NCBI GenBank assembly: GCA_025612375.1
Contig: JAAXKN010000002.1
Coordinates: forward strand, 186,001 to 250,000
From: Ignavibacteria bacterium
Lineage (GTDB): Bacteria > Bacteroidota > Ignavibacteria > Ignavibacteriales > SURF-24
Reading direction: 5' to 3'
Length of the DNA stretch: 64,000 bases
Part shown: piece after piece, positions 17,158 to 25,444 of the stretch
Layout of the letters: each line of letters opens with the position of its first letter
Numbering within the stretch: the stretch's first letter is position 1
The notes under the pieces: model-generated
The model's input: only the letters and a program-made list of their open reading frames with translations
The model's database searches: none
Told to the model about the DNA's origin: nothing
Made by a program: the position numbers and the translations under genes

Positions 17158-18292
17158 AAATTATGGCCTCCATCCTAAAAGTTTTTGCGTTATTATATTC
17201 AGAAAATACTTGTATTATTAAAAGTATTGCTATGATAATATATAAATAGTTTAATCCGCCGCTATACTTGAAAGAATTGAATTTGAATAATAAATAAATC
17301 TCCAAGACAAATCCCGATAAGGACGCTATCGCTTTACTTGTACTCAGAACGAAATAATGTTTTAGCTTAGCCCTTGATTTCAATTGAATTCCAATTGAAA
17401 AAACCCCACCTTTTCCTTTAAATTCCGATGATATGTGGGCCTCCTTATCATTTAATAATAATTCATTATATTGATTGTAAAGCAGCCCTAGATCGTTCCG
17501 ACTAATTTCCTGGTTTATATTGCCTAACTCTTGGATATACGTTAATCTTAATATTTCATCAATTAGGTGGGATAGCATCCATTCATCCATATCATGAGTT
17601 AATGTTGGTGCTGAGATGCCTTTGGTTATTAACTGCATTTTAATATCAGGAAAATTACTCAAACTTACCTTAGCTTTAAAGAAGTCAATTGCATAATATG
17701 CACTTACAATTCCAAGCGATATTTTGCTAATTTCTGAATATAAGATGTGCAGATCACTTTTTACTTGGTTATATGACTGTTCAAGTTTCTTCTGTACAAC
17801 ATATTTTGAAATTTCAACATATGTATCGATTTCAACTTTTGTAAAAACATCCTTTACGAACCAACGTAAATCTTCCTTGGAGAAGGAACCTATAGCATTA
17901 CCGAAGTCCTTATAAAAGCCATCAATATTATAGTAACTAATAGATCTGTTTTCAAATCTTTTTTGTTGGCGATCAATGAACTGAATAATCTCAGACTTCA
18001 GAATAAACAATCTTTTCTCTTTTGAAAGGAATTTGGGGACACATTTAAGGATGCGAGCCATAGTTTGATCTGAGACTTTTCTTTCCCCCTTCTTCCAATG
18101 GTCATATGCCTCAAGTAAATAGCTGTATGGCTTTTGACCATAAAGAGATTTGTACAAATCTGCAATTTGTAGCAAAGTAGTTCTATCTACATTAAAAAAT
18201 TCTCTACGTACATAGGATTGAATTTCATCACGATACGAGGTATAAGTATGTGAATTGTAATATGGTTTATTTCTATAGTGGTATTTTGTCAT
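17123..18292 (-). CDS. unknown membrane protein, first of pair
   Basis: A 389-residue protein with a long soluble N-terminal region (about 1-310) and two C-terminal hydrophobic helices (about 315-340 and 345-366). The N-terminal part is helical; residues about 38-90 (TLLQIADLYKSLYG ... WKKGERKVSDQTMARILK) look like a helix-turn-helix-type fold but no family is recognised. It overlaps by 35 bases with a tail-anchored gene. A soluble sensing domain on a membrane module next to nuclease cargo is a common plan of abortive-infection systems, so this is a candidate new defence pair; that is inference only. Confidence 0.65.
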   Translation of the reverse strand: MTKYHYRNKPYYNSHTYTSYRDEIQSYVRREFFNVDRTTLLQIADLYKSLYGQKPYSYLLEAYDHWKKGERKVSDQTMARILKCVPKFLSKEKRLFILKSEIIQFIDRQQKRFENRSISYYNIDGFYKDFGNAIGSFSKEDLRWFVKDVFTKVEIDTYVEISKYVVQKKLEQSYNQVKSDLHILYSEISKISLGIVSAYYAIDFFKAKVSLSNFPDIKMQLITKGISAPTLTHDMDEWMLSHLIDEILRLTYIQELGNINQEISRNDLGLLYNQYNELLLNDKEAHISSEFKGKGGVFSIGIQLKSRAKLKHYFVLSTSKAIASLSGFVLEIYLLFKFNSFKYSGGLNYLYIIIAILLIIQVFSEYNNAKTFRMEAIIYGRKQEQIKAN

Positions 18293-18376
18293 TTCTTTAA
18301 TGATAAATGAGAAAAACAGATATTCACAAAAACAAAAAATACTTCTGAAAACTAAGAAAACAATCCAAGCCGCATC

Positions 18377-19291
18377 CTACATTTCAAAATAGTCGGAGTC
18401 GATCTTTTTAATTTCAAAACTTTTAACAGTAGTAACACCGACATTATACTCAATCATATACTCTGCTAATTTTTGGCCATCAATCAGAACTATTTTAGTG
18501 TCATTTCTTGGAATGTAATTTAGAGCGTCATTTGAAAAGCAGGAAGTGGTAATAAAAATTCCTTTGTTTGCACCCTGCCCAGCAAGAGCCCCCACAAACT
18601 TCTGTATTTCAGGTCTTCCAACAGAACCCTCCCATCTTTTTGCTTGAACATAAATAACATCCAATCCGAGCTTATCCTCCTTTATTATCCCGTCGATTCC
18701 CTCATCTTTTACTTTCCGTGTCGCCCGCCCTGCATCTTTAAGTGAGCCTCCATATCCCATCTTTACGAGTAATTCAACAACAAGCCTTTCAAAAAAGTCA
18801 GACGGAGAGCTTTTCACCTTTCCTAGTAACTCTTCTGCCAAAGAGGTTTTAATTTCCTGATAAGCATATTCTAAAGCTTCCTCGGGAGTATTATCTGATA
18901 ATCTTTCTTCGTTTTTACCTGTGGTCGAGTGGGATCCATTCTTCCTGGCTGGTTTTGTAAATTCAACATATTCGGGGAACTGGCGAAGAAAAGCCATGTT
19001 TATTATTGGGGGATTACTCTGAAGGACCTGTTTCCCTCTTTCAGAGATAGTAAATACTGAACGCCGCGGAGAAAAAAGCAGGCCTGCCTTTGAGAGGTGG
19101 GTTTTTGCCCAACCAACTCTGTTATCAAAAATTGCCTGGCTTCCGCTGGGTAATAATTCTGTTTTCTCTTCTTCGGTCAAATTAAATTCTTTTGCTAAGC
19201 AGTCACTTGTTTCCCGCAGGGTATGTTCTTTATCATCACTGGCATATTTCATCAAGGGAAGCATTACGGATTGAAAATCAGGAATCGGCAT
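18377..19291 (-). CDS. mrr: Mrr-type modification-dependent restriction nuclease
   Basis: A 304-residue protein, the same length as E. coli Mrr. The N-terminal 90 residues form a winged-helix Mrr_N domain (HTLRETSDCLAKEF ... GRAKTHLSKAGLL-like region) and residues about 160-290 the Mrr catalytic domain with Asp200 (DEGIDGII) and Gln216-x-Lys218 (YVQAKRW), the D-QxK variant of the PD-(D/E)XK site. Mrr cleaves DNA carrying certain modified bases, so no companion methylase is needed and none is seen. It is a single gene among the leftward cargo of the element. Confidence 0.92.
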   Translation of the reverse strand: MPIPDFQSVMLPLMKYASDDKEHTLRETSDCLAKEFNLTEEEKTELLPSGSQAIFDNRVGWAKTHLSKAGLLFSPRRSVFTISERGKQVLQSNPPIINMAFLRQFPEYVEFTKPARKNGSHSTTGKNEERLSDNTPEEALEYAYQEIKTSLAEELLGKVKSSPSDFFERLVVELLVKMGYGGSLKDAGRATRKVKDEGIDGIIKEDKLGLDVIYVQAKRWEGSVGRPEIQKFVGALAGQGANKGIFITTSCFSNDALNYIPRNDTKIVLIDGQKLAEYMIEYNVGVTTVKSFEIKKIDSDYFEM

Positions 19292-19505
19292 TTTCTTCTC
19301 TCTGATTATTGTTTTGATAGGTGCAATTTTCGAAATAATAAGCTTTTTGTCAACAAATATTCCTTGTAAATGTAGTCATTAGGTGGACTATGGCGGAAAA
19401 TATCCGTCATAATAAAATTTTTGTAACAAAAATACCCTTGGAGCTCGGCACAGTTGCCTAAGGATAAAGAAGCTAAGGCAAATGCACTTAGCGCATATAA
19501 TCAAA

Positions 19506-20414
19506 CTAATTATTATTTTTCATACCCCGCTTTAGGAGGTCATCTTCAATGGCTATTTGGATCTTTGGTCGGGGTTGGAACCCATAATATTCTGAATTAC
19601 TTATATTTTTGATTGCCTGATTATATTCGTCGACTTTCTTATTATACGAATCTATATTGCTTTTGATTTCCTGAATAACCTGAACATATTGATTCCAAAG
19701 TTTGGTAAATTTAATTTTTTGCGGGTTTGTAAGTTTAGAAAAGAAATTATCGGCTTGTGATTTTGTGTCCTGATAACTTCTCATGAATTTATTAAAATAT
19801 TCAGAGTCGGAGAAAATTTTCACTTTCTTGCTTACGCTTCGACTTACTACAGAACCATACCCACCTTCATAAAATTCCGAAAGGCCTCCATCTGGAAAAC
19901 CTGAATATTCGGGATCATATCCAGTACTATATCCTGTATAATTGCAATTATAATATTGGGTATTAAGAAAATATCTTAAACTAAAAAAGCCGTAATCATA
20001 TAGGTCGGCCCAAGAATAGTAAATTTTTTTTTCTAATCTTAATAACGTTGAAACATTTTCTGCATCGGCATCATCTATTCGTACAAATTTAGTTGTAATT
20101 TCCTTCTTTGTCTCTTTTGTTACTAGATTAGTTTTATTCACCCAGATTTTAAGTAATTCATTTTCCAAACCAGATGCTGCCTTTACAAAAACTTCATCTT
20201 TACTTATAAAATTATATTTGGCAGAAAGTAGTTGTTTCTCAGGAGCATCAAAATTATCGATCTGAATCAGCAACGTCCCCTCAGATGTAAAATGGACAAT
20301 TTCTCTCCCATTAATTCTTTTCCATTTGCCGATAATTTGCTCTTTAGGCTCTTTTGTACAGGAAGAAAGAAGAAGTAAACATAGGAGAATACCGAATAGG
20401 TGCAAGTTTTTCAT
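19506..20414 (-). CDS. lipoprotein of unknown function
   Basis: A 302-residue protein with signal peptide and lipobox LLLLSSC (Cys19), so it is anchored to a membrane, most likely the outer membrane. Residues 25-115 are mostly strands and contain GKWKRINGREIVHF, similar in feel to lipocalin-like domains of Bacteroidota lipoproteins. A glycine/tyrosine-rich stretch follows (about 150-190), then a long helical part (about 200-270). Family not recognised. It is one of three adjacent envelope proteins in the element's right part. Confidence 0.7.
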   Translation of the reverse strand: MKNLHLFGILLCLLLLSSCTKEPKEQIIGKWKRINGREIVHFTSEGTLLIQIDNFDAPEKQLLSAKYNFISKDEVFVKAASGLENELLKIWVNKTNLVTKETKKEITTKFVRIDDADAENVSTLLRLEKKIYYSWADLYDYGFFSLRYFLNTQYYNCNYTGYSTGYDPEYSGFPDGGLSEFYEGGYGSVVSRSVSKKVKIFSDSEYFNKFMRSYQDTKSQADNFFSKLTNPQKIKFTKLWNQYVQVIQEIKSNIDSYNKKVDEYNQAIKNISNSEYYGFQPRPKIQIAIEDDLLKRGMKNNN

Positions 20415-20576
20415 TTTTACTCCAAATTAATTAGAATCTATTTAGCTTTATGGAATTAACATATTACCTGTTCTGATCTGGCAACTGTCCTAATGGAAGT
20501 TTTGTTGCCGATTATATTTTCTCTTCAAGAAATACTTCTATGACCAATAGGGCTCAGCTTCTAAAACTATTATTAT

Positions 20577-20590
20577 AGGCTGTACAGCCT
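20577..20590. promoter_or_regulatory. 14-base palindrome containing TGTACA
   Basis: AGGCTGTACAGCCT is a perfect palindrome between the lipoprotein and membrane-protein genes, sharing the TGTACA core with the repeats at 6.6, 10.0 and 23.4 kb. A binding site for the same regulator is plausible. Confidence 0.4.
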
Positions 20591-20696
20591 GAATATTTCA
20601 TTCAAGGAAGCTAAGCCTCAGCTTGAGAAATTATAACCTGTGTCAATAAACGGGGCTAAATTCATATATTCTGGGGTGATTATATAAATACATGCT

Positions 20697-21506
20697 TTAA
20701 TTAAATACCCTAATTCCCCAAGTTGGAGAAGCCTCAGCGATCTTTTTACCTGTTAAATCATCAATAAATTGTATTTTAGTTGCCTTTTTTTCTATAACTG
20801 CATGTGCATCTGCTACTGATTGCATCAGCTGATATCTTTTGTCAGAGTCTGCACTTTCCCATAATTGGTGTATAATGTAATATTTGTCTGCCCCTCTGTC
20901 TATGCGGGAAGTTAGCACTTCCATACCACTTAAAATTGACTTAGCGTCATCTATTTCTTGTAATTTTTTATCATTCATTGATTTTTCAGCCAAATATTTT
21001 GATTTATTCTTAAGATAATCCCCATATTTAACTACCAAGCTGTCTTCAACCATAACAGGTATCTGCTCCAGCTTTTTACTAAGTGAGTTATATTTTAATT
21101 CTCTTGAGGGATCATCTGATTTTCCCATGCTAATGTAGCTGTTTACTTCATCAATTTCTTCTGGGAGATAATAACATTCATGGAGTTTATGATGTTTCCC
21201 TTTTATGCCGATAAAGGGACAATTTAAATTTTTTGAGTTTACTTCATTCTCCCAGCGATAATAATCGGCTTCTCTCATGCTGGCTTCACTTTGCATCTTT
21301 TCAATGGGATCTAAAACTAATGGTTTAAGCACCATATAGAAACAAACAATGGCAGCGATTGCCAGAGGAATTTTTGCTTCGTAAGTTAGATCTTTAAATC
21401 TAAACAATAGCACTAATCCTAGCGGTGGGAAAATAAATGATAATCCTAAAATTATAATTATGTTATCATACCATCTTGATTTCTTTTCGAAAGATGAATA
21501 ATTCAT
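20697..21506 (-). CDS. membrane protein of unknown function
   Basis: A 269-residue protein with two N-terminal membrane helices (about 16-36 and 45-65) and a 200-residue hydrophilic remainder rich in helices (KNKSKYLAEKSMNDKKLQEI). ATG21506 has an AGGAGGT ribosome site upstream. No motif is recognised. It lies between two genes for exported proteins in the same direction, so the three may act together at the envelope. Confidence 0.65.
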   Translation of the reverse strand: MNYSSFEKKSRWYDNIIIILGLSFIFPPLGLVLLFRFKDLTYEAKIPLAIAAIVCFYMVLKPLVLDPIEKMQSEASMREADYYRWENEVNSKNLNCPFIGIKGKHHKLHECYYLPEEIDEVNSYISMGKSDDPSRELKYNSLSKKLEQIPVMVEDSLVVKYGDYLKNKSKYLAEKSMNDKKLQEIDDAKSILSGMEVLTSRIDRGADKYYIIHQLWESADSDKRYQLMQSVADAHAVIEKKATKIQFIDDLTGKKIAEASPTWGIRVFN

Positions 21507-21654
21507 TTTTACCTCCTGAAATTCCTTGTTGAAAAAGAGAATTAAATTGGGAAATGAAACATTAATATAATACCCAAATCAAAAGTCAGCATGATTAAAT
21601 GCTGGGAAAAGCATTTTGACACTCCAAGATGTACAAAGGTTCTGATAGACGCCA

Positions 21655-22617
21655 TTAGTTTTCATGGCTAATAGTATTTTTCTCTAAATCAACTATGTAA
21701 GGATCATCTTCAGACTCGAACATCTTAATAATATTATCAGATACAAATTTTACATTTGGAAGCCAGCTATATGGGTCTTCGGGAACCCAAATCACAAAAT
21801 AAGATTTTTTGATTTTATCATATCCAATTATATTGTCTTTGTAGAACGAAATTATGATGTATTTGGAGTTTTCTATTTTATCCCAAATATCGCCATGCTT
21901 CACTGTATTAAATAGGTCCGCGGTATAATGAGGAAAAACGATTTCACAAGTACCTTTTATGGAGGTTAACAAGGAATAAATATGTGAATTCTTAATCCTC
22001 CATTTTTTTTTATAGTTTTTGAAATAATTAATATCAAGCTCAGCAGCAGACTTCTTATGAAAGATTTTGGATAAAGTAACTTTTTTTTCTAAGTATCCTA
22101 AAAGCTTTTTATTATTTTTTAAGTTAGGATCTATTTGGGACATTTCATCATATTCACCAATATTTTCACCCAAAAAGTCTATCGAATATTCCTCCATTTT
22201 CGGAATAGAAACCAAATTAAAATCAGCAAAACATCCTCCTTTAGTACACCCAGTTGCGCAATAATAAACGTATTCAACGTTACCTAGCTTTACTATTTCG
22301 GCATCCTCAATTTTAGGAAGATCCAATAAATCAATGCATATCTCTTCTTGCCAATTATTAGCAAATTCTGTCAATATAATTAACTTTTCTCGTAAAGGTT
22401 CGGGGTTGATAACAGCAATTATCGCTCTTTTTAAACTTAAGTTAGATATAAAAACCGTATCAGGTTCACACTCATATTTGTTTTCAACAATTTGTTTTGC
22501 TACTTTATATGTTATATTGAGGGAAGCAGATGGCCGTTCAGCAGACTTTATATTTTCACTACCTGATATAAAGAAAAATAGAAGTGAGATTAAAATAATG
22601 TCCAGTTCTTTTCCCAT
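21655..22617 (-). CDS. exported protein of unknown function
   Basis: A 320-residue protein. The start at 22617 is preferred over an ATG 12 codons upstream because a GGGAG ribosome site precedes it and the hydrophobic stretch DIILISLLFFFISG then sits at the N-terminus as a signal peptide. The mature part has several cysteines (CEPD, YYCATGCTKGGC), suggesting disulfides outside the cytoplasm. No family is recognised. It is part of the leftward envelope cluster. Confidence 0.6.
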   Translation of the reverse strand: MGKELDIILISLLFFFISGSENIKSAERPSASLNITYKVAKQIVENKYECEPDTVFISNLSLKRAIIAVINPEPLREKLIILTEFANNWQEEICIDLLDLPKIEDAEIVKLGNVEYVYYCATGCTKGGCFADFNLVSIPKMEEYSIDFLGENIGEYDEMSQIDPNLKNNKKLLGYLEKKVTLSKIFHKKSAAELDINYFKNYKKKWRIKNSHIYSLLTSIKGTCEIVFPHYTADLFNTVKHGDIWDKIENSKYIIISFYKDNIIGYDKIKKSYFVIWVPEDPYSWLPNVKFVSDNIIKMFESEDDPYIVDLEKNTISHEN

Positions 22618-22637
22618 TGTTTGCTCCCTTATTTGTT

Positions 22638-23218
22638 TTAGTTGTTTAGCCAAGTTAAAAGCGCAGATATTTGTGTCTCGTTTATAACACGACCTTTTCT
22701 ACCGATTATTGAGAACACATCTGGAGCTTTAGAATTAAATACCTTCTGAAGTGTAGGTAAAAAGTACCTTGAAAGATGCTTTATTTCCTCATTTTTAAGT
22801 AATCTAGAGTGAGTCTTATCTCCAACAATGTAATAGTTTTTTATGCTCTCAAACCGATCTTTATGGATACCTTGATCATAGTCATTATAATTCCCACGAA
22901 TATCTGTTATAATGTTCCCGTTTGGATTCTTGTTCCTCATTCTTTTGTTGGGGAATCTTTTGAAAGCTTCACAATGTGGAATATTTTCAACTATCTTAAT
23001 ATACCCGTAAATCATTTGAGGAAGTTTAATATTTTTAGGTAGGACAAAAAATATATAGTCGTCTTTATTTAGCATTCTTCGGAAATCTGTTCTACAAATA
23101 CCCATGTGGGTGGATTTGACCAAAAATGAGGATCGTTATCGAGCCATTCATTGTTTGGTTTACATTTGACGTAGTTTAGATTAGTGAAAGCACCCGAAAT
23201 ATAAATTCTACCCTGCAT
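22638..23218 (-). pseudogene. Nmad-like nucleotide-modification protein, frameshifted
   Basis: Two leftward frames join into one sensible protein of about 193 residues. The first, from ATG23218 (MQGRIYISGAFTNLNYVKCK) reaches DPHFWSNPP near 23105; the second continues THMGICRTDFRRM and ends at 22638. The frames differ by a single base (minus one) and the second has no good start. The pattern THxGICRTxFR...DYIFFV...GRKGR resembles Nmad-type nucleotide-modification-associated proteins, but that is motif memory only. Either a real one-base deletion or a sequence error explains it. A stop codon at 23069 ends the first frame. Confidence 0.5.
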
Positions 23219-23610
23219 AATAATCCATAAATGAATATCAATAATCAAAAAATTAAGCTGGGGCTGTGATGTGCATCTGTAGCTCAAAATGTAAGTATAC
23301 TTCTCGTAGCATTGCGAATTGACAATTGCAATTTTATAAATTATTCTTTTATTGTCAACAATCATTTCTTTTGGCCTGTACACCCTGCACGGGATGTACA
23401 GCGTGGACTTTTTATTGTCACTACCCAGCTTCAGTCTTGCTAACTATAACGTGAGATCGTCAAGTAACTGGTTCAGAGAGTGCATATTTGGTCTAAGACA
23501 TGAATGCATTATAAATGGGGTTTTCTGCTCAAAATCATAGAATTTAAAATATATTTATATGGCTTAAAGTCCTTGCTGGTCATAAAACAGGTTCTAATTG
23601 CTTTCAGTTT
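23219..23610. other. right end of element, no gene
   Basis: About 390 A/T-rich bases between the frameshifted gene and the right att site. It holds four nine-base repeats (23377-23409). On the minus strand it would supply the alternative C-terminal codons of the recombinase in the circular form (23617 to 23509). Nothing else is seen. Confidence 0.45.
23377..23409. promoter_or_regulatory. four nine-base TGTACA-type repeats
   Basis: TGTACA (23377), TGCACG (23386), TGTACA (23395) and TGGACT (23404) follow each other at an exact nine-base spacing. The same period is used at 9986-10009. The site is 160 bases upstream of the Nmad-like gene and near the element's right end. Confidence 0.55.
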
Positions 23611-23617
23611 GCGGAGC
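23611..23617. other. candidate attR core
   Basis: GCGGAGC here matches the tRNA 3' end (3014-3020). To its right lies a terminator homologous to the one behind relic B, as expected for the native downstream flank of a tRNA-Asn. The alternative is the longer 15-base match at 23716-23730. Confidence 0.5.
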
Positions 23618-23623
23618 TGATAT

Positions 23624-23656
23624 AAAGCCCTGAATGCCATCAGGGCTTTTCTCTTT
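23624..23656 (+). terminator. displaced host tRNA-Asn terminator
   Basis: AAAGCCCTGA (23624-23633) and TCAGGGCTTT (23640-23649), followed by TCTCTTTTT. In the uninterrupted chromosome it would end tRNA-Asn transcription about 10 bases after the gene. Confidence 0.7.
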
Positions 23657-23663
23657 TTAAAGG

Positions 23664-23729
23664 GGCAGAGCATTCGGCTGTTATCCCGAAAGCTTTCGGG
23701 ATGCAGGTTCGTGATCCCTGCTCGCGGAG
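23664..23729 (+). pseudogene. tRNA-Asn relic with palindrome (relic B)
   Basis: Starts within the D loop (GGCAGAGC), keeps TTCGGCTGTTA, then has the 16-base palindrome CCCGAAAGCTTTCGGG (23685-23700) instead of the anticodon-stem 3' strand and variable loop, then TGCAGGTTCG, an enlarged T loop and the full 3' acceptor strand. The 5' acceptor strand is missing. It is followed directly by its own terminator. Confidence 0.7.
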
Positions 23730-23734
23730 CGATT

Positions 23735-23767
23735 AAAGCCCTGAGATTTTCTCGGGGCTTTTTCTTT
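23735..23767 (+). terminator. terminator behind tRNA relic B
   Basis: AAAGCCCTGAG and CTCGGGGCTT form the stem, followed by TTTCTTTTT. It is similar in sequence to the terminator at 23624, so tRNA end plus terminator were duplicated as a unit. Confidence 0.7.
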
Positions 23768-23820
23768 TTCAAATGTGAGAGATATCAAGAGTTTCTGGTG
23801 TTGAATCATTATATTCAGGT

Positions 23821-24078
23821 ATGGCATACTACCTGTATATATTGAAATCCCGGTCTGCAGAAAAATTCTACGTCGGCTCTTCGGAACATCCCCAAACAAG
23901 ACTCACTTATCATAATACTTTTGAAAAAGGTTTTACTTCAAGATACAGGCCGTGGGAAATTGTTTTCACAAAGGAATATTCCGGCAAGTCTGAAGCACAG
24001 AGTGCTGAAAGAAAGGTCAAATCCTGGAAAAGTTCTATTATGATCAGGCGCTTAATAAATAATGAGCTTCAGATATAG
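23821..24078 (+). CDS. small GIY-YIG nuclease (UPF0213/YhbQ-like)
   Basis: An 85-residue single-domain protein: MAYYLYILKS (first motif), FYVGSS (second motif), the arginine in QTRLTYHN, SRYRPWEIVF and a C-terminal SAERKVKSWKSS with the conserved Glu. This is the minimal GIY-YIG fold of UPF0213. It has no obvious ribosome site. It is flanked on both sides by tRNA-Asn relics, each followed by a terminator, which suggests it travels with tRNA sequence as a unit. A link with tRNA-targeted mobility is inference. Confidence 0.85.
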   Translation: MAYYLYILKSRSAEKFYVGSSEHPQTRLTYHNTFEKGFTSRYRPWEIVFTKEYSGKSEAQSAERKVKSWKSSIMIRRLINNELQI

Positions 24079-24085
24079 TTTATTT

Positions 24086-24150
24086 GGTACGTCAGAACCT
24101 TCGGCTGTTATCCCGATTAATCGGGTTGCAGGCGCCCAGCCCCTGCCCGC
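24086..24150 (+). pseudogene. tRNA-Asn relic with different palindrome (relic C)
   Basis: Begins like a D arm (GGTACGTCAGAACC), carries TTCGGCTGTTA, then the palindrome CCCGATTAATCGGG (24112-24125), then TTGCAGG and CCCTGCCCGC resembling T and acceptor strands. The 5' half is absent, as in relic B. The centre of the palindrome differs (TTAA versus AGCT) while arms and junctions are the same. Confidence 0.6.
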
Positions 24151-24160
24151 AACACACTCA

Positions 24161-24187
24161 GCACCTGGTTTTTGACGGTGCCTTTTT
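24161..24187 (+). terminator. terminator behind tRNA relic C
   Basis: GCACC and GGTGC with an 11-base loop, followed by CTTTTTCTT. It also abuts the 3' end of the desaturase gene on the other strand. Confidence 0.55.
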
Positions 24188-24188
24188 C

Positions 24189-25193
24189 TTAAATGCCCCG
24201 GTGTTTTAATTGCCTGAAGCTGATAAGTTTTTTCTGCTCCTCATCCCAGAGGTGAAGCATCATACTCCTGAAGCTTTTGCGGATTGTTAATACCGGAGCC
24301 TTCTGCAGCGCGGGAGTCTTCCTGTAGCACTTCTCCAGCAGGTAATTCGGTATCCCGGGGTTTAAGTGATGGATATGATGGAATCCGATATTTCCGGAAA
24401 ACCATTGCAGGACTTTGGGCAATTTGTAATATGAACTGCCCTGAATGGCTGCTTTTGAATAATTCCACTCTTCCTTGTTTGCCCAGTATGTTTCTTCGAA
24501 CTGATGCTGGACGTAAAACAGCCAGTTGCCAATGGATGTTGAGATGAAAATTATGGGAAGCTGAATAAGAAGAAACATTTTCAGGCTGACCAGCCATATC
24601 ATTGTTCCTACAAGCAGTATAAGCACCAGATCTGTCCAGTATACATTCGGCTCAACCTTTTTTAAGGCTTTATTTTTCGAAGTCGGAAACCTGTACCATA
24701 TAATAAAAACAATTGCCGGAATAAAAAGGAATAAAAATAAAGGATGGCGGTAAAGCCTGTACTTGATCCTTTCCCATTTGGACTTCTGCAGATATTCTTT
24801 GACTGTTATGGTATAAACGTCCCCAATGCCTCTGCCCTCAAGATTGCCGGCATTGGCATGATGGATGCCATGACCTTTCCGCCAGTAAAAGTAGGGAGTC
24901 CAGGTAAAGAAACTGCAGAAGAGGCCTACAATATTATTTGCCTTCTTTGATTTGAAAAAAGATCCGTGGCCGCAATCGTGCTGAATTATAAAAATACGCA
25001 CCAGAAAGCCGGCCTCAGGTATTGCCAAAAGCAGTGTCAGCCAATAGCTGTATTCAACAGAGAGAAACATAAGATACCAGGTAATGAAAAAGGGGATAAA
25101 GGAATTTAGAAGCTGCCAGACACTTTTGAGTGTATGAGATGTCTGATAATTCGCGAGCATATTTTTCCAACTCCTGGAGTCGGTATTATCCAT
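24189..25193 (-). CDS. fatty acid desaturase
   Basis: A 334-residue integral membrane protein with several hydrophobic helices and the three histidine clusters of the membrane di-iron desaturase family: HDCGH (72-76), HGIHHANAG (108-116) and HHIHH (272-276). Such enzymes insert double bonds into acyl chains with molecular oxygen, adjusting membrane fluidity or making special lipids. Electron donor and exact position of the bond are not predictable. The gene is single, leftward, with its stop next to the terminator at 24161. Confidence 0.9.
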   Translation of the reverse strand: MDNTDSRSWKNMLANYQTSHTLKSVWQLLNSFIPFFITWYLMFLSVEYSYWLTLLLAIPEAGFLVRIFIIQHDCGHGSFFKSKKANNIVGLFCSFFTWTPYFYWRKGHGIHHANAGNLEGRGIGDVYTITVKEYLQKSKWERIKYRLYRHPLFLFLFIPAIVFIIWYRFPTSKNKALKKVEPNVYWTDLVLILLVGTMIWLVSLKMFLLIQLPIIFISTSIGNWLFYVQHQFEETYWANKEEWNYSKAAIQGSSYYKLPKVLQWFSGNIGFHHIHHLNPGIPNYLLEKCYRKTPALQKAPVLTIRKSFRSMMLHLWDEEQKKLISFRQLKHRGI

Positions 25194-25444
25194 ATATGGA
25201 AGACCTTATAAAATTAATAGGGTAAAAACGAAAAAAGGCGTCTTGTTGGTTTATTAAAACTATTTTAATTCGTTTATATCCGTATAGTATAAGGACTTGA
25301 GCCAGGAACAGCAAGCCACTTATCTATGACCATGAAGCAAATGGACTTACAAAGGGCTTTGTATTTTGAAAATGGCAGAAAATCCGGCTATGATCCCGGA
25401 AGCTCTCGGTGTCAGGCTTTATTCCGCAGAGCAGGCAAGTTAAC
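25194..25444. other. intergenic region with decayed tRNA relic
   Basis: About 250 bases between desaturase and glycosidase genes; apart from relic D at 25371 nothing is seen. Confidence 0.4.
25371..25417 (+). pseudogene. decayed tRNA-Asn relic (relic D)
   Basis: AATGGCAGAAAATCCGGCTATG followed by ATCCCGGAAGCTCTCGGTGTCAGG is clearly related to relic B over about 45 bases, with substitutions throughout. It again starts in the D loop and contains the imperfect palindrome. It marks an older copy of the same unit. Confidence 0.5.

Noticed and set aside
23716-23730. 15-base match to the tRNA 3' end as the right attachment site
   Set aside because: Not excluded, but the site at 23611 is followed by what looks like the native tRNA terminator, and using 23716 would place relic B inside the element while the other relics are outside. 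Kept as an alternative only.
23509-23772. 87-codon minus-strand frame across relic B and the right att site
   Set aside because: As a separate gene it would be antisense to a tRNA relic and two terminators. It matters only because its last part would extend the recombinase in the circular form.
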